Positions 13,400 to 25,403 of a stretch of DNA of 64,000 bases are shown here, piece after piece. Source of the stretch: Palaemon carinicauda (Eukaryota; Arthropoda; Malacostraca; Decapoda; Palaemonidae); NCBI RefSeq assembly GCF_036898095.1, contig NC_090759.1, positions 19,634,601-19,698,600 on the forward strand, read 5' to 3'. Each line of letters begins with the position of its first letter. The stretch's first letter is position 1. The notes under the pieces were generated by a model. The model saw nothing but the letters and a program-made list of their open reading frames with translations. It searched no databases and was not told where the DNA came from. A program made the translations under genes and the position numbers.

Positions 13400-13728
13400 A
13401 ATTCATCTGCCCATCAGCATTGGATTTGGCAGTTAGGGGGTGGGTTTGGTAAAGGGGTATGGTGGACCTGGTTACCCAACCAAACAAAAGAGCTCAAGTA
13501 AGAGAGGAGATATGTTTGACTTTGGCTGTCTATTTGTTCCTGGTGGAAAAGTTGACGGGAGGTTGGAGGCCAATCATAGACTAGTCTTGTTTTAAAAATT
13601 TTCATCTTCCAGATGCAGTTCAAGATGGAGATACCCAGCACAAGGTAATCAAAAGAAACGACTTACTGTGGTCTATAGATTTAAAGGATGTGTACTTTCA
13701 GGTACCCATCAAGGCAAATTCCAGGAAG
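13400..13728 (+). pseudogene. DIRS-2 reverse transcriptase, N-terminal part
   Basis: The plus-strand translation contains LFLVEKLTGGWRPIID (about 13530-13580) and then, about 30 codons on, WSIDLKDVYFQVPI ending in SRKY at 13730. These are the RT fingers and first catalytic Asp block of DIRS/Gypsy-type RTs. A stop follows the IID motif, so the copy is dead. The reading is interrupted exactly at a TA by two MITEs, and it resumes in the same frame at 16725. Confidence 0.8.
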
Positions 13729-13730
13729 TA

Positions 13731-14929
13731 CAGTAATGCCTCAAGATACAAAGTTAATTTTTTCTGGAAGGGCTTTCGTTTCGTGAAAATTTTATATCGT
13801 GGGGCACGTTTTACATGTAAGTCGCCTAATTGTTCCAAACCCTTCAAAATCACCACATTGAATTTTATTATTATTATTACTATTATTATTACTTGCTAAA
13901 CTACAACCCTAGTTGGAAAAGCAGGGGGTTCAACAGGGAAAATAACCCAGTGAGGAAAGGATACCAGGAAAAATAAAATACCTTATGAAGAGTAACAACA
14001 CTAAAATAAATATCTCCTATATAAATTATAAAAACTTTAACAAAACAAGAGGAAGAGAAATAAGATAGAATAGTGCGCCTGAGTGTAACCTCAAGCAAGA
14101 GTACTCTTACCCAAGACAGTGAAGACCATGATACAGAGGCTATGGAACTAACCAAGATGAGAACAATGGTTTGATTTTGGACTGTCTTCCTAGAAGAGCT
14201 GCTTACCATAGCTAAATGTCCTCTTCTACCCTTACCAAGAGGAAAGTGGCCACTGAACAATAACAGTGCAGTAGTTTACCCCTTGAGAGAAGAGGAATTG
14301 TTTAGTAAGCTCAGTGTTGTCAGGTGTATGAGGTAAGGCCAGACTATTCGGTGTATGTGTACGTAAAAACAAAATGAGCTGTAACTAGAGAAAGGGATAA
14401 AATGTAGTACTGTCTGGCCAGTCAAAAGACCCAATAGCTCTCTAGTGATAGTATCTCAATGGGTGGCTGGTGCCCTGGCCAACCTACTACCTATGATACA
14501 GTAATGCTATAACCACAATGAAATACTCAAGGCTACAGCCAATTACATTTGAATCATTCTATATAAATAACCTAACTGCTAATTAAGTATCTTTTAGAAC
14601 ATAATGCAATAATATATGGAAAATATTACAATACATACTGTACAATACTGTGTATATACAAAATATACAGTATACTGTACTAAATGTACTGTACTATTAT
14701 TATAGTTACCCTTACTATAGAGAAGTACATATTTTTTTTGTGTATAAACCCATTTTCTTCAACAGGCTCACTTATTTAATGGGATTTATTTTATTCTTGG
14801 CCTGGCTGACGACTCTTGTATCATGAAATTTTTTTCGTAGTATGAGGTGAAAAAATCTTTGCATGTCGTTTCACACCATGAAAATTTGGTATGCAGATAC
14901 AGTACATTCGTGTTAAGAGGTATTACTGT
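13731..14929. mobile_element. Tigger-type MITE A
   Basis: It starts CAGTAATGCCTCAAGATACA and ends with an inverted CGTGTTAAGAGGTATTACTG. TA lies on both sides (13729-13730 and 14930-14931). Both ends carry the internal motif of the Tigger elements here (TTTTACATGTAA near 13809; CATGAAAATTT near 14877). No transposase remains, and the interior is AT-rich and carries a nested (TAA)n-tailed repeat. A related inverted copy lies at 27016-27552. Confidence 0.85.
13866..14491 (-). repeat. (TAA)n-tailed interspersed repeat, copy 1
   Basis: On the minus strand this is a roughly 626-bp unit that ends in a (TAA)n-like tail, seen on the plus strand as TTATTATTA at 13866-13896. Copy 2 at 53926-54582 matches over almost the whole length. 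The minus-strand 5' end contains GGTAGTA and TACTACC, which could pair as a stem. Loss of one 5' end with retention of the tail indicates a non-LTR mode of insertion (SINE, or the 3' end of a LINE). The 119-codon minus frame inside it recurs only because the repeat does. It is not a host gene. Confidence 0.8.
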
Positions 14930-15299
14930 ACAGTCAACACTCCGTTAACACGAGGGTTATGTTCCTGGAAATCGTGTTAATGGAACATAATTTCTTCATA
15001 AGAAATAATGGTAATAGGGGGTGTTATGTTCCTGGACATTGGGAAAGCCTATCTATTCTGGGATTACTATGAAACTTGAACAAACACACTGATATATTTT
15101 AAGGTCACAGAAACAATAAAAACACATTCTAACTCTATTTGTATTTGTTTTATAGTAAAATGAGTTATTACCCATGTACATTCACACTATGACACATCAC
15201 TCTTGTCACCAATGTCGGCTGCTGCCTGCCTTGTCCCAGTTCCTATCGTATGTATGAACGCAGTATGGTACGACGTATGCATATCAAAAGAAGCAATTT

Positions 15300-15790
15300 T
15301 TCTTCCATTGCAGTAAATAAATAATAGATTGTAACATTTTTCCTTTTAGTCTAATAATTATTTATTTACAATATCAATGGTTATTTATTTAAATTTTTTT
15401 TTTTATATCAATAAGTACATATTCAAATTAAAAAAACAATGAACAGGACTTTCTGGTATGTAGGAACACACAATGCTACCACATATACAAATCAAATACA
15501 TTACCAATTTCTTTTTTTTTTTTTTTTCATTTCAGTAATTGAATAAAAGATCGTAACATTTTTCCTTTTAGTCTAATAATTATTTATTTACAATTTGTTT
15601 TATATAAATAAATACATATTCAAGTTAAAACAATGAACAGTACTTTCTGGCATGAAGGGTTGCACAATGCTACTACATTGCATATCGAACATATTAGCAA
15701 TTTATTTTTCTTTCATTTCAATAAATAGATAACAGATTGTAACATTTTTTCCTTTTAATGTCATGCTTATTCATTGACAATTAATTGTAT
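15300..15790. repeat. Degenerate tandem repeat inside MITE B (about 2.5 units)
   Basis: The block GTAACATTTTTCCTTTTAGT followed by TAATTATTTATTTACAA occurs at about 15332 and 15557, with a diverged third copy near 15740. Between copies lies a repeated segment containing ACATATTCAA, AATGAACAG and ACTTTCTGG. Period is roughly 185-225 bp. Confidence 0.75.
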
Positions 15791-15839
15791 ATGGCTTTCA
15801 TACATTTTGTCAAGATATTATTATTAGTTATGTGAATAC

Positions 15840-15842
<3 letters not shown>

Positions 15843-15908
<66 letters not shown>
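15843..15908. repeat. (CT)n microsatellite
   Basis: About 32 CT units, within MITE B. Confidence 0.97.
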
Positions 15909-15909
<1 letters not shown>

Positions 15910-16519
15910 GTGCCTCACTATACACACACAACAGATTTAATAGAAATATTTGTTTCTTTAGAACGTGTCGGATAAATACTACACACAATATAAACTATTA
16001 CTTTGCTTAAAACTATGTTCGATTGTCATTCAATTTCGTTAGCTGATCTGTAACTTTAGCAGACATGATGTATATGAACTGAAGATGTCTAAAATAATCC
16101 TGGTTTTCAATGTTATCTGAACTTTGTGTAATAATTTTTGTACTTTTCTAATAACAGTTCAAGATGTATTTTAACAGCAATTACAGATTGTTTTTAGTTT
16201 CGTTTTGTAGTCGGCTGTTTTCAAGGTCTCGACGGTATCACGGTTATTCTCACATATAGTTAACAGAGTATTGTTGGTATGATTTTGCTCCCTATCATGT
16301 ATTCCTTGAAAAAAAGAACACTTTAACGAACTGTCCACCATTTTCTCTTTAAAATGCGTGATCCACAGCCATCTACATACGCAATGTAAACAAGGATATT
16401 GATTATAAATATTGGTAAATGTAACAATTAAGTTTATTTTTTACTCTCGCTCTATAATTTAAATTTAGTGTACTTTTTGGTAATACAATAAAAACTAAAA
16501 TTTGTTAGTAATCTTAAAT

Positions 16520-16521
<2 letters not shown>

Positions 16522-16599
<78 letters not shown>
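16522..16599. repeat. (CT)n microsatellite
   Basis: About 39 CT units, the second such tract in MITE B. Confidence 0.97.
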
Positions 16600-16600
<1 letters not shown>

Positions 16601-16724
16601 GCGGGAAATTCAACTAGTGTTACATCAAAGATTTCTTGTTAACAGAATATATCTAAATAAATTTGAACTAGTGTAACTTCGAAATCATTTTAACAGAACT
16701 CTTGTTAACGGAGAGTTAACTGTA

Positions 16725-18484
16725 CCTCCGTTGGTCTACGAGAGAATAGATTCCAGTTTTGAGTCCTTAGCTTCAGCCTATCTGAAGCACCGCAAGTTTT
16801 CACTTGCCTCTTCATTCTGGTGTCCTCATGGGTAGATGTCATGGTTAGCAGATTTCTGCTCCCCCCTGGATGACTGCTGGAGTCTGAAGCTCAGCTTCTC
16901 TACCACAGAAACCTTCTTCTTGACCTGTGTCATGATCTCAGGATCAGGGTCAATCTCGAGAAGTCAGTTCTCGAACCCTAGCATTGACTGCAGTATTTAG
17001 GCATGGCTATAGACATGGCTCAAGCCCAAGTATTTCCATCAAGAGAGAGTACTTCATTTCAATAGATCGTAGCTGTTTTTTATCAAACAAATCACAGCTT
17101 CGTTTTTCAAGTCTGAAGGTCTAGCTGCACAACAGTGGCAAATGCTCCTGGACCATCTTGCCTCTAGAGAAACTAGTTTCATTCGCACGGATGCACCTCC
17201 GATCCATCCTGTAGGCCTTGAAGTCTCAATGGTGTCAGTATAGTCTGACTCCCCTGCCATTCTGGTCAGAGTGCTCCCCAGATTTCAAGAAGGATCTCTA
17301 CTGGTGGATTCAGGATGAGAACCTGTTGAATGGATCCCCATTCCAGGAACCTCTTCTATGATTTCTCCCGTTTTTAGATGTCACGTCAAGGGTGGGGAGT
17401 CCAACTGAGAGACTTAAGTCTTGTTTTATGGATACATGAACATGAAGACACGTTCCATATCAGTTACCTAGAAATTAAAGCAGTTTATCTAGTGTTACTC
17501 CACTTCCCTCACCCTACAGGCTACAGGGTCACTTGGTAATAATGATGTGCGACAACAAGACCATAGTGATATGCGTCGTCAAGCAAGAGTGTTTGGTGTC
17601 CTGGAATATTTGCCAACTGGCTGCCAAGATTTATCTGTGGGCATTGGTTCATACAGTACAGCTCTAAGCTTGTTATATTCTGGGAAGATGTTATGTGACA
17701 GCAGACTATCCGAGTCGACTAGGCAAAATAGTTGGGTCAGAATGGTCTGAAACCTCCAGTGATAAGGGAACTCCTGACTTAGGGTTCCCCGCTCATTGCT
17801 AAGTTTGCCATTAGCCTGAACAAAAGATTAAGTTGTACTGCTGGCTGGTCCCAGACCCGTCAGTGTTAATGGAAGATGCTTTCCAGCACCCGTAGGAGAA
17901 CCTAGATATGCACGCCTTTCCCTCCTTTCAACCTAATACAGTGTCTTGAATAAGGTAATAATGTCCGGGGAGCTTTGAGTAATGTTAGACACCCTGAAGT
18001 AGCCTCATGTTGAGTGGTAATCAGATCCTCTATTCCTCCTTGTAGACATGCCAAGAAAGCTACGAAATTGGCCAACACTTCTTCATCAAAGGTCATGCAG
18101 CAGTGTCTTCTTAGTCTCTTTATGGTTGGAAGTTCTCCAACATCTCTTTCCAAGAGAAGAGATTTGAGATCTATATCTGCGTCATTCCTCCACAACAGTC
18201 TACCAAGCAAAATGGTCCCTCTTCTGTGATTAGTGTCGTGGAAAAGATATTGCTCTGCTTGAGGCCACTAATCCCTTGATTATGAATATTTTAGTTTCCC
18301 CTTGAGAGGAGAAACTTTTCTCAGTTACGGAAGTGAAAGGCTATCACTCAGCATGAGCCAGGTGTTTTGATTAGATTTATTTCCTCATTATGGGAATTTT
18401 CGGCTTCGAACAGGCTTGCCCACCTCTGGAAATCAAACTCCAAACTTTGTGTGTGATCAAGGTTCTTCGATCCCTTATGTTGGC
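16725..18484 (+). pseudogene. DIRS-2 RT C-terminus, RNase H and following region
   Basis: This continues the RT of 13400-13728. Broken plus-strand frames show RNase H-like blocks: MCDNKTIVICVVKQECLVSW at about 17540-17600, ADYPSRLGKIVGSEWS near 17700, then LYCWLVPDPSVLMEDAFQHP at about 17830-17890 and a Phe-Pro-rich stretch. The order is that of DIRS-like elements in this window (compare 42240-42570). There are many stops. The I-like LINE splits the element at 18484/24913. Confidence 0.7.
18470..18484 (+). repeat. Target-site duplication, left copy
   Basis: ATCCCTTATGTTGGC, identical to 24913-24927. It marks the 5' end of the I-like LINE insertion. Confidence 0.9.
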
Positions 18485-19300
18485 CCTCTTAATGAGAGAA
18501 TGCCTTGATGAAGTCATTAAGCTTCAGCACGGCATTTAATTCCCGTGCTGAAACTTGGTGACGGGCAAGAGGGCTCTCGAACTTGGGGAAATTGCTCCCC
18601 CAGTTCGAATCTAAATTTCTCTCTTTTACCTTTTTCTTTTTCTCAATACTACTTCAACCTTATCCTAATTTCACAAACTTTCTTTAGTCTTGCTCTCCAA
18701 ACTCTATGAGAAAAATTTCCCTCATTATATGTGTATATATTATGTACATATATACTTATTTATTTATTTTTTTTTTCTTTTCTCTTATGGCTTGGATGTT
18801 TTCACATCCATTGTAGCCCCGGCGGGGATGTTCATACATCCTTTATTGCTGCCTGCTTTGATGAGTGGGAGGAGGTATCGCGGTTGGGAGGTGTTTGCAT
18901 TCAAAGCTATATATGAGAGTATTGGATGATTTCAGCCATCCCGAAGATGGTTTGGACCTTTTTGGCGGAACTATTCTCAAGTGTTGGGTCTTCGGAATCC
19001 AGGGGGATCCAATGCTTGGGGTAGGACTCTCGGCTTTTGGCCGGAAGCCCGTCATTATAGATATGGGGAGGATGATTCCATAATTTCTTGGTCTCAGTCC
19101 TAACAGGCGGGTTCAGCTTACACCTGTGCCTCTATATCTGTTTTGATGCTATCCTTCGGGTAGGGTATGGAGTGGACCATCTGGGAAGTATACTCTCATT
19201 GTGCCGATAGTAGAGAGTGCAAATTTCCTTTCCGACGCGTGATGGCCTAACATTCTCGAGCAGGTACATCAAACTAACTCTTTTCCCTCTCTTTACTATT

Positions 19301-21088
19301 ATGGATTCTTTAAGGAACGAACCCCCATCCCCTGGATACGCTGACTCTCCCCCGGCACTGTTGACGACCTCTGCTAATGTGATAAGGGATAGCTCTGTTG
19401 ATGACCTCGGAACGGGAAAGGACCATTCTACTGATATTTCTAAATCGAGTAATTTGGGTAACACGAGGAAACTTCGAATCCTCCATGTTACACAAATTTC
19501 AATAGAAACAAATTATGATGATCTATGTAAAGCATTTGAATGCTATGGATGCATAAAAGAAATAAGGATGAAACTTGAAGCTGAAACTTGGGATTCATGG
19601 ATATCTTATAGTAGTTATGACGAAGCATATAGTGCAATAAGTAATTTGAATAATATTAAAATTAATAACTTGAATGTCGCGGCTGCTCTCTGCGATAAGG
19701 TACCAAAAGATTTAGATGTGTACAGGCCTGCCGATTGGTTGGAAAAAGGCACAGATTTAGTCATGCCCTCCCAGAGAAATCCAAAACCACCGATGTGGCT
19801 TATAGCTGAATCAAAGGGGGTTACAGGGAATTATTTTAAAATATGCAAATTGATTCAGAAAAAAGTAGGAACTATTGCACCAGGCGATATATCTCGTTTC
19901 AGAAAAAATAGTTTCCTTATCCATGCCAAATCCAGTACACAGTCGGTAATATTGTCCAATATGAAAATAAATAATGATGACATTAAGTTAGATGTCAAAC
20001 CCCACCTAAATTTTAGCTACGGAAGGGGCGTAGTTTTTAACAGAGACCTATATGATTTTACAGAGGAGGAGATACTGGCCATGTGTCCATTAAATGTTTG
20101 GAAAGTTCATAAAGTCCCAGGTACATCAATGATAATCCTTACGTTCCAGGATGCTGATGTACCTTTTCATATTATTATCGAGAACGAAAGGATTAAAGTA
20201 AGACCCTTCAAGCAGAAGCCATTGCAATGCTTTAATTGTTTTAAATTTGGGCACCCGTCCAAAGTTTGCAAAAATGAGAAGATGTGTGGTATTTGCTCCA
20301 AATCTTACCATGGAGAGTGTGCACTTTGAGCCAGGTGTTTAAATTGCAGCTCGAATCACAAATCCACAGACAAGATCTGCGAGCTATATAAGTTGGAGGA
20401 AGCTGCCCTCAACAAATCAAACTTAGAACACATAAGTGTGACCCATGCCAAAAGACTATTAAATAAATCAAATACATATGCTAAGGCATTAAAATCAAAC
20501 CAACCTAGCACTGCCAATAGCTCCAAAAAAAGTATACTATCTGACAAAATGTCAAATAACGAGGTAACCTTATCACCTCCTGAGGCTTTACCACGGTGTA
20601 TTAACACTAGGTCATTGCCCATTGCTGTACAGCCTTCAGCCGCCATTACAAAAAGTAATACAAACCTCTCTCAGGCCATGTCCTTGCCTGATCTGATGGA
20701 GGTTCCACTTAAGACTAACTTACCTGATGCACCTGTTGTGGGAAAGGTGCAAAAACCTCGAATCCCACAATCTATTAATCGCAAAAGAGAGAGACCTCCA
20801 TCTCTCTCTCCACCCTCCATTAGAAACGTTAAGGTTATGACATCAAATAAATTTGATGTTTTGTCTATTGATGTTTCTAATGAACCAGAAGATGTACTGA
20901 ATAAATCAGAAATTCAAGTTGAGGTCCACCATCCACCTCAACAAATAGATAAAAAGAATACAAAGAAAATCACCAACGTTAAACCCAACATAAGACCACC
21001 TCTGAAGAAACCTACTGGTAATAATGTTACATTAAAAACTTCTAATGGGAAGACCTCATCCAAGATGTCTTCCAGAAATAATCCATAG
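19301..21088 (+). pseudogene. LINE ORF1 (RRM-like + CCHC zinc knuckles), one nonsense codon
   Basis: RNA-binding gag-like protein of the I-like LINE, which coats the element RNA. I start at the ATG at 19301; the frame is open upstream but has no earlier ATG. An RRM-like domain spans about residues 55-135 (LRILHV, then an ISYSSYDEAYSAISNL helix). Three zinc knuckles follow: CFNCFKFGHPSKVC (310-323), CGICSKSYHGEC (329-340) and CLNCSSNHKSTDKIC (346-360). A TGA at 20327-20329 (residue 343) lies between knuckles 2 and 3; the frame stays open for 253 codons afterwards. The C-terminal half is Ser/Thr/Lys/Pro rich and looks disordered. A CGA-to-TGA change would explain the stop. ORF2 follows at once. 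Confidence 0.9.
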
Positions 21089-24000
21089 TTTTCTCCTCCA
21101 TTTTGCAATGGAACTGTCAGGGTTTGAGGGCGAAATATGAAGAACTTAAGCTCCTAATTCATGAGCATTCCCCCATAATTGTATGTCTACAGGAAAGTAT
21201 ATTTGATTCTAACACTCCTAGTCCTCGAGAGTATGTTAGCTATAGAACACCATATAATCAACAAGCAGGGAGCCATGGCGGAAGTCTCGTGTACATTCGT
21301 CGAGATGTTCCCCAAATACCCATGTCTATACGTACAACCCTGCAGGCAGTTGTTGTACAAATTGATATAGGGAGAAAATATACAATATGCTCTCTGTACT
21401 TACCTCCAAATGATAATATTTTATATGATGATTTAGCAGAGGTCATTCAACAACTCCCTCAACCTTTTCTCTTACTGGGAGATATGAATGGTAGACATCC
21501 TTTATGGGGTGATGTTTTGGCCAACACAAGGGGCAATATTATCTCATCAATTGTGGAGAATGAGGATGTGGGGCTCCTTAATACAGGAGAGCCCACACAC
21601 TTTCATGTTCAGACAGGTACTTTGTCATGCATTGACCTTTCAATTGCAAGCTCTAACTGCCTTCTTGATTTTGATTGGAGGACATTAGATGATTGGCATA
21701 CTAGTGATCATGCACCAATCATTATAAACACCAACAAGGGTCCTCCTTTGCAAAGATCGCCACGTTGGAATCTAGACAAGGCAGACTGGGTTAAATTTTG
21801 TGAGCTAAGTGAAATCGAAGGGAGAGCAGAACAGTTTGAAAGTGTTGATGATGCCATAGACCTACTGAATGGAACTCTTCATACAGCAGGAGTCAATTCA
21901 ATTCCCAAAACAACAGGGTTATTCAAACGACGACCAGTCCCGTGGTGGTCTTCAGAACTAACTGCACTCCACAGAGCCACAAGAAGATCTCTAACACGAT
22001 TGCGTAAACGCAGAACTGATGAGAATTTAATAATGTACAAGAAATGTAGAGCACAGTTCCGTCGTGCCATGAAAGAAGCAAGGCGCCAGTCATGGATGTC
22101 ATTTGTTTCCTCTATTAACAGTAGAACACCACCATCTTCTGTGTGGAGGAAAGTAAAAAGATAGCTGGCAAATTCACCCCCAACCCACCACCAGTGTTGA
22201 AGGTGAATGGCCAGTATGTAACTGAAGCAAATGAAGTTAGCAATGCCCTGGCTAATCATTTTTCAAATGTATCCAGCAAGTGTGAAGGAGCCCCTGGTCA
22301 CCAGTATAGGAGCACTGAAGAAAAGAAAATTTTAAATTTTGCAACAAGAAGGGAAGAGTCGTATAATTCTCCTTTCACTGAAAGAGAATTTGATTCCGCA
22401 CTTGCTCATTGCAACGATACAGCCCCTGGACCCGATGGAATTCCATATGCAATGATTAAACATGTACATTTTAATACAAAGCTATTTATTTTAAGCATTA
22501 TTAATAGAATATGGCATGATCATAGCTACCCAAGTGTTTGGGAACTAGCCATTATTTTAGCCTTTTTAAAACCCGGTAAAGACAAGTTTTTAGCAGCAAA
22601 CTATCGTCCTATTGCATTGACATCTTGTTTATGTAAAATCATGGAGAAGATGGTCAATGCAAGGCTGATATGGTACCTTGAAAAGAAAGGGATTTTATCA
22701 CCGATTCAATGTGGATTCCGAAAAATGCACTCAACGACTGATGTGTTGATACGACTTGAGTCATCTATTTGTGAAGCCTTTGCTTCCAAACAGCACCATG
22801 TTACAGTATTTTTTGACCTTGAAAAGGCATATGATACCACATGGAGATATGGTATTCTTAAAACCATTCATGAATTGGGATTGAGAGGAGAGCTGCCACT
22901 ATTTATTCAGGCATTTCTTTCACGTAGAGTTTTTCAAGTGAGAGTGGGGGAAACTCTATCAGAGAGTAAGTGCCAGGAAGAAGGAGTTCCTCAGGGTAGT
23001 GTGCTGAGTGTAACCCTTTTTGCACTAGCAATTAATGGGATATCCTCAACCATTCCCCAGGATGTTCTCTCAACACTATTTGTGGATGATCTCTCAATAT
23101 CATTTGCTGGCACTAGAATGGCAATGGTTGAGAGAAAAATCCAACTCTCTATTGATAAAATTATCCAGTGGGCTGACATGAATGGATTCAAGTTCTCGAC
23201 AAGTAAAACTACCATTGTCCATTTTTGTCGTATCCGGGGAGTACATCCAGACCCGGATATATACATTAAAGGTCAACGGATACCATGTGTATCGGAAACC
23301 AAATTTTTAGGTTTGATATTTGACTCTAGACTTACATGGGTTTCTCACCTAAAAGCGCTAAAAGCTAAATGTGTTGAAGCTCTGAATATCTTAAAAGTAT
23401 TGGCCCATACATCATGGGGGGCAGACCGCAATACTATTTTAAAATTATACAAGGCCTTGATTTTTTCCAAAATTAGTTATGGTTGTGAGGTATATTCCTC
23501 AGCCACCCCAAGCCGGTTAAAAATATTAGACTCGATACATCATGCAGGTACTAGATTATCTACTGGAGCTTAACCTCGCCTATCCCAAATCTCCTTGTTG
23601 ATGCTGGAGAGTTACCTCTAGACCTTTACCGAATGTCTTCCATTCTTCGGTATTGGTTTAGATTGCAAAGACTCCCTAGCTCTCTAGCCTTTCAGACTGC
23701 AAGCCTTGTAAGACACGCATCATACTTTGAGTTGCACCCAAAATCTCCTCAACCTTATGGCTTTCGGGTGAAACTATTTTTAAATAGTCTGGATATAATT
23801 AGAAATAAGGTACTTCCATTCAAGGTATCATCAACGCCTCCATGGAAATTACCTGACATATCTTTTTGTAAATACTTTATTGGAGTTAAGAAGAATATGA
23901 CTGACTTAGAATCCAGGTCTCTTTTTATGGAACATGTCGAAGAACATAGGGGATCGACTTTTATATATACTGATGGCTCCAAATCTGATGTTGGCGTTGG

Positions 24001-24787
24001 ATTTGGAGTACATAGTAATGATTTTAATTGTAGAGGTGCACTTCCTCTAACAGCTTCCATATTTACTGCCGAACTGTATGGCATATTAACCGCTATTGAG
24101 AAAATAGCTTTGGAAAAGGAGGGTAATTTTACAATTTTTAGTGATGCAAGGAGTGTTCTTCAAGCTTTAGAAGTTTTTAATTCTAGTAACCCTCTAGTTT
24201 TAAAGATTTTAGAATGGCTTTTTATTATTGGACGGAAAGGTATAACTGTTCGATTTTGTTGGGTTCCAGCACATGTAGGTGTGTCTGGGAATGAGAAGGC
24301 AGATTTACTGGCGAAGAATGCGGCATCCGAGTTGCTACCAAGGAGGTATCCCATTCCATGTAACGATCTCCTACCTTACATCAAGAAATTGGTTTGTGAT
24401 AAATGGCAACAGCACTGGGACAGTCAAGATGGCAATAAAATGAGGGAAGTAACAAATATCATATCACCTTGGAGGTATAACATGATTCCCCGAAAATGGG
24501 AGACGACTCTTTGTCGTCTCCGTATTCGTCACACACGGTTGACACACGAGTTTCTGCTGAAGGGCCAACACCAACCGTATTGCGAGGACTGCTTAGTACC
24601 TTTAACAGTGAGGCATTTGTTGACCGAATGCCCTAATTTTACTAACTTAAGAAATAGATATCTGTTTGAGGCTCGAGGTGAGGATGGCAGGTTTATCCTT
24701 GCCAAGATTCTTGGACATGATGTGTCTTACTATGCGAGCGGAATTTTTAGATTTATTTCAGAAGCAGGTCTTCTGAAAACTATTTAA
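21082..24787 (+). pseudogene. LINE ORF2: AP-like endonuclease, RT, RNase H, zinc motif
   Basis: Replication protein of the LINE. The endonuclease (about 21103-21735) shows QWNCQGLRAK, the catalytic Glu in CLQES, LLGDMNGRHPLWGD and SDHAPI. The RT (about 22500-23330) shows KPGKDKFLAANYRPIALTS, the Asp of FFDLEKAYDT, GVPQGSVLS and the FVDD active site. RNase H (about 23950-24320) has YTDGS, Glu in AELYG, FSDAR and NEKAD. A CX2C...HX4C motif (CEDC, HLLTEC) ends the protein. Base losses near 22155-22160 (an A run) and near 23566-23572 shift the frame from 1 to 3 to 2. No ATG occurs between the upstream stop (21079-21081) and the endonuclease, so initiation is unclear. Confidence 0.93.
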
Positions 24788-24912
24788 CTATTTTAATGAC
24801 TTCTTAATTTTTATGGTTTTAATCGAATTCTCTTTTAATTTTCATATACAGTAAATGGTATCGGCGTCAATGACCTTAGATGTCAGGATGCCAGAAAACT
24901 TTCAATCAATCA

Positions 24913-24927
24913 ATCCCTTATGTTGGC
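24913..24927 (+). repeat. Target-site duplication, right copy
   Basis: Identical to 18470-18484, immediately after the (TCAA)n tail. Confidence 0.9.
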
Positions 24928-25144
24928 ACCTTACGAACCAAATGAGTCAAACCTCTTACCCTATGTCCTGCCTGCAATTAAAAGTGACAACACAACTGGT
25001 GAGGTGTATGAGTGGGGTGGCTTGTCTACCCTTCACTAATCAACATCGGGTTGTTATATCACACTAAAAAGTTTATAGATAGTTTCAGCTTTGTCTTAGT
25101 AATATATCCAAAGTAAAAAGCTCAAGGTTTGTATCTATCAATCT
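24928..25144 (+). mobile_element. DIRS-2 right-hand remnant
   Basis: Sequence continuing the DIRS-2 host after the LINE. It has no clear coding motif. Near 25115-25131 it contains AAAGCTCAAGGTTTGTAT, also found at 46903-46920 in the 3' region of DIRS-5, which supports a DIRS 3' end. Confidence 0.4.
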
Positions 25145-25403
25145 AGGTGTCATGTCCTCGATGTGGGCTGTTGATTGCCTCCACCTGGTCCTGTCTCTAG
25201 CTCTGTACAAATTGTCCAGCTGTTACATTCTCATTTACATCTTCCAGTAAGCTGGCCTCTTGCTCTTCTCCTCTCTATCTTTCCGGTAAGGCACAAAAGT
25301 TCGATCTTTCCATCTCCCTTCTCCTAATTTCTTTTAGAACTGATTTCTCCTTATTCACTCTTCTCAATACCTCTCTCAGTCCATGGGACCTTCAACATTC
25401 TTC

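Larger units (their letters stand above)
14932..16722. mobile_element. Tigger-type MITE B (1.8 kb)
   Basis: It begins CAGTCAACACTCCGTTAACA and ends with the imperfect complement CTTGTTAACGGAGAGTTAACTG. TA lies at 14930-14931 and 16723-16724. The element starts on the very base after the TA that closes MITE A, so the two share a target dinucleotide. It has no ORF of interest. Inside are two long (CT)n tracts and a degenerate tandem repeat. Confidence 0.85.
18485..24912 (+). mobile_element. I-like non-LTR retrotransposon (6.4 kb, near full length)
   Basis: The element is bounded by a 15-bp direct repeat (18470-18484 and 24913-24927) and ends in a (TCAA)n tail (24902-24912). It has a 5' UTR of about 0.8 kb, ORF1 (19301-21088) and ORF2 (21082-24787). 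ORF2 carries endonuclease, RT and RNase H, the domain set of the I superfamily. Three lesions disable it: a TGA in ORF1 and two one-base frameshifts in ORF2. The clade call within the I group is tentative. Confidence 0.92.

Noticed and set aside
13901..14260. A 119-residue minus-strand protein gene
   Set aside because: The same frame recurs at 53978-54190 only because both lie in copies of the (TAA)n-tailed repeat. Its hydrophobic Ser/Leu/Phe composition is translation of repeat DNA.
14601..14700. A regulatory array of TACTGTA words
   Set aside because: TACTGTA and ACAGTA words are scattered across all AT-rich parts of the window and look like background composition.
18690..18929. A small membrane protein
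   Set aside because: A T-rich stretch of the LINE 5' UTR read as Leu/Phe/Tyr; there is no support beyond composition.
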